Shown here: positions 61,851 to 64,000 of the stretch, piece by piece
Layout of the letters: the number at the start of each line of letters is the position of its first letter
How positions within the stretch are numbered: the stretch's first letter is position 1
NCBI GenBank assembly: GCA_964006375.1
Contig: OZ023267.1
Span: 19,220,539 to 19,284,538, forward strand
Length of the DNA: 64,000 nt
Direction of reading: 5' to 3'
Source: Tillus elongatus
Taxonomy: Eukaryota; Arthropoda; Insecta; Coleoptera; Cleridae
Position numbers and translations under genes: made by a program
Notes under the pieces: generated by a model
Told to the model about the DNA's origin: nothing
Seen by the model: only the letters and a program-made list of their open reading frames with translations
Database searches by the model: none

Positions 61851-62131
61851 TTCGGGACGCAGCAAATGCGTTATGGTAGCCAGTTTTCGTTAAATGCTTA
61901 AAATGTGTATAACTCAATTTTCTATAAACCTAGAAAGTTGAGTTTTGGTACGTAGTATTGGTATTTACCACCAAATTTCATCAAAATAGCTTTGTTATTT
62001 TTTGAGATACAATTATTTTTTTTTAAGAAAGACTGGTCCGATAGGGCTGGCTAACGAACTCATCCAAGCCATTAATAAAAGAAAGATTCTTGCAGTTTCA
62101 TCAAAATCGGTGAACAACTTTTTAAGTTTTC

Positions 62132-62207
<76 letters not shown>

Positions 62208-62345
62208 ATATAAAAATTCAAACGGACTTTGTTTCGGGTTCTAGGCGCTCAAATTCGCGCTCATTTGAAAAAATGTTGGCAAAGTCTCATCATCGATAGG
62301 TACCTCTCTATTAGCGACTTTTTTTAAATAAAAATTCGCTAATAA
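61851..62345 (-). repeat. TA-core family copy, full length
   Basis: GGGACGCAGCAAATGCGTTA start, AACTCAATTTTCTATAAACC, CTAACGAACTCATCCAAGCC, TA array, ACGGACTTTGTTTCGGGTTC, palindrome TATTAGCGACTTTTTTTAAA / AAAAATTCGCTAATAATT. A compact version of about 495 bp. Confidence 0.8.
62132..62204. repeat. (TA)n array
   Basis: About 73 bp. It is the core of the copy at 61851-62345. Confidence 0.95.
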
Positions 62346-62637
62346 TTAACTGATCAGCAATTCTCTAAATATTATGAAGATTGCTTAATTAAACTGGAAC
62401 TAATTCAAAAAAGTACAAAATGAAATTATGGATTGCAAACTGGAGACAATTCATAAAAATCCCCAGATAGTATTTGCAGTAAACAAATTATTTTGCAAGT
62501 AATATTCATTAATTAAAATGACTTACTAACATTATAAAACTAGCATTATAAAAGTACAATAAAAAGTAAGGTTAAAAACGCGAAACATTCACTCAGTGTG
62601 TTTGAATTAATAAAAAACACTAGGTAAGTTGACTCAC

Positions 62638-62686
62638 CTGTAACGAGTCCGATGAAAACAAAACAAAACGCCAAGGAAGAAGCCAT
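62638..62686 (-). CDS. Host gene first coding exon, signal peptide
   Basis: ATG at 62686-62684 opens MASSLAFCFVFIGLVT and the exon ends CAG|GTGAGT (donor at 62637-62632) after 16 codons plus one base (phase 1). A short hydrophobic N-terminus cut by a phase-1 intron is typical of secreted and membrane-receptor genes. The start has a good context (G at -3, G at +4). The leader upstream is GC-richer and CpG-rich compared with the rest of the window and shares no repeat with it. The rest of the gene must lie at lower coordinates. I found no convincing second exon, so the intron is very long or exon 2 is outside. Product unknown. Confidence 0.6.
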
Positions 62687-63000
62687 CACCCTGATGGAAA
62701 GTCACTAAATCACAGTGCGAAACACACTTTAATGCACTAAGTTTGATGTCAAGTTAGTTAATTCGGCCCATAGAAAAGTTTGAAAAAGTTTTCGTAAGGT
62801 TGAGCGTAAACAAACAAGAGGAGCGACACTAAAACAGAACTCGACGATGACGTACGACGCACTGCTGGAGAATTCGGAATTCAGAATCGGAGTTCCGCGA
62901 TACAGCCACAAACGATAACGGAAAACGGTGCGCGATCTAACAGAACTACCTGTTCGGTTGGGTACGATTAGGTTCGGTTAGCGTCGAGCGCAGTTGCATT
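62687..63000 (-). promoter_or_regulatory. 5' UTR and probable promoter of the host gene
   Basis: Dense CpG (for example CGTCGTACGTCATCGTCG on minus, 62858-62841) and no repeats. GCAGTGCGTC near 62868 resembles an arthropod initiator (CAGT), with no TATA box at the expected distance. A 60-codon upstream ORF (62911-62729) would lie in the leader if transcription begins above it. Transcription start not determined. Confidence 0.4.
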
Positions 63001-63309
63001 ATATTGTAATAATAATTAAAGCTATATTTTCCATTATACTAACAGTGTTTCTATTTTCTATCGCAAGACGAAAATGTATTGTTACTTGTTATAGATACGT
63101 AATAGGTAATCAAATTTTATTGATCTAATATTAGCGAATCTTCTCTTTTCACGATAATTTTTTAACTTCTGAGATACGTAATAGGTAAATATTGTCCATT
63201 TTATTAACAGTAATGTGATTGTTTAACTGGTTTCCAGAACTTTGGGATGTATTAAAAGCTTTCTCAAATGCATTAAAAACCCTGACACGCAAGTGCGTTA
63301 TAATGATAA

Positions 63310-63640
63310 TAATATTCTTTATTGGTCATAATTATACAGCATGTCAATAGAGATAAGTCGCTGACTTGTGTAGTATTTCGACATAATTTTACCAAACGTC
63401 ATTCCAAAAAATGTTTGACAGCTATCCTCCGGATAACATACTTCAAATTTTGACATACTAATTTTCAAATTTAGATCTGCCTCTTTCTTTCTCCATCTAA
63501 AATTTCACCCAAAACATTTACTACCTGGTATCCCTTTCCATATAAAAATATTTCAGAACAAGCAACTTTCTTTTCTGTTCCATATTTGTGCCAAAATAAC
63601 ACATTTTATGAAGAGCCAAGTTACATTGACTTTTGCAAAT
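63310..63640 (-). repeat. Diverged dispersed repeat (pair with 35.8 kb)
   Basis: See 35775-36155. Minus end CAATAAAGAATATTATTATC looks like a retroelement 3' tail. The small ORFs on minus have no known domain. Confidence 0.5.
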
Positions 63641-63775
63641 TAGAAAATAATGATAGCAAATTTTGATAAAAATAAATATTATATTTCTCAAAAAGGAAAA
63701 CACTTACAAAGTTCAAACGCGAATAATCATTTCTGTAAAAGTTTACTTTATAGAAACCGTGCCGATTAAATAAAA

Positions 63776-64000
63776 GTCTGGACGCAGCAAGTGCGTTATG
63801 GTAGTGAATTTTCATAGAAATTATCTGGCCCAAAATAGTTTTTATTGCCTTTTTTCTTGTAACATAGAAATCTAAATGTTGGTGTATAGTTTACTCTTTA
63901 TAACGTAAACCTGCCTACCAAATTTGGTTAACATAGCTTTTTTATTTTTCTAGATAAAAAACTTTATCTAAAGAAAACTCAACATTTTCTCGGAAAACCT
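63776..64000 (-). repeat. TA-core family copy, cut by the window end
   Basis: AGTCTGGACGCAGCAAGTGC, GTTATGGTAGTGAATTTTCA start, then the same block order as 44138 (AACATAGAAATCTAAATGTT; CTGCCTACCAAATTTGG). Confidence 0.8.

Noticed and set aside
62729..62911. 60-codon minus ORF above the host exon as an alternative first exon
   Set aside because: No signal peptide-like start and it ends before the better-supported ATG and splice donor. Treated as a possible upstream ORF.

Overview
The window looks like repeat-dominated intergenic or intronic DNA from an arthropod, most likely an insect. It is AT-rich. It holds relics of an HTH_48/DDE transposase typical of insects, jockey/CR1-like LINEs with an APE endonuclease, an insect-type LINE ORF1, Ty3/gypsy elements (one primed by tRNA-Leu), Penelope-like elements (PLEs) with GIY-YIG endonuclease, mariner remnants, foldback elements and MITEs. 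I see no intact full-length host gene. The only convincing host exon is at 62.64-62.69 kb on the minus strand: a 16-codon signal-peptide-like first exon ending in CAG|GTGAGT behind a CpG-rich leader. Its transcript runs toward lower coordinates, so much of the window may be its first intron or the adjacent intergenic region.

Layout. 0-4 kb: a decayed transposase carrying a 79-bp LINE-tail insertion, then GTCY-rich repeat modules, then a gypsy LTR pair with an internal deletion. 4.7-11.8 kb: dense 'TA-core' repeats (defined below), a four-copy 275-bp tandem array, and two copies of a 1.7-kb segmental duplication whose PLE endonuclease ORF was internally inverted. 12-20 kb: tandem repeats, a palindromic PLE-B copy inside (TA)n, a 1136-bp foldback, and a PLE-A ribozyme remnant. 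20.5-22.4 kb: minus-strand LINE-C endonuclease and 5' end. 23-30 kb: TA-core copies and a broken gypsy LTR-PBS-gag-protease. 31.6-40 kb: a small TIR element, the LINE-C reverse transcriptase, PLE-B, PLE-A and the 3' part of a second LINE-C. 40.5-54.9 kb: the best TA-core copies, two MITEs nested in their (TA)n cores, a ribozyme-bearing foldback at 46.9-47.6 kb, and PLE-A with reverse transcriptase. 55.6-60.3 kb: PLE-A remnant, mariner, LINE-J RNase H, a chimeric LINE, and a LINE-K insertion interrupted by 200 N. 60.6-64 kb: inverted repeats, TA-core copies and the host exon.

The TA-core family is the main component. In its plus orientation a copy has: a terminal palindrome built on TAGTGAATTTT/AAAATTCACTA; about 100 bp containing GGGGTCAGTTTCAATTT; a (TA)n array; a long block beginning near CGATAACTCAAAAAATAAT; and an end made of an inverted AAAATTCACTA followed by a hairpin ACGCA-CTTGC-TGCGT. 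Inverted subterminal repeats, a central microsatellite and a terminal stem-loop are the layout of non-autonomous Helentron-like (HINE/DINE-1-type) elements. That classification is my inference. 27 long (TA)n arrays total roughly 2.8 kb.

The most notable biology is ribozymes. A foldback insertion at 46.9-47.6 kb carries two identical 63-nt motifs that fit the hammerhead consensus, with a palindromic stem III and a paired stem I. Related hammerhead-like cores sit at the 3' ends of the PLE-A copies. Several unrelated elements (two PLE-B copies and two MITEs) have landed inside (TA)n arrays, suggesting that these cores act as insertion sites.
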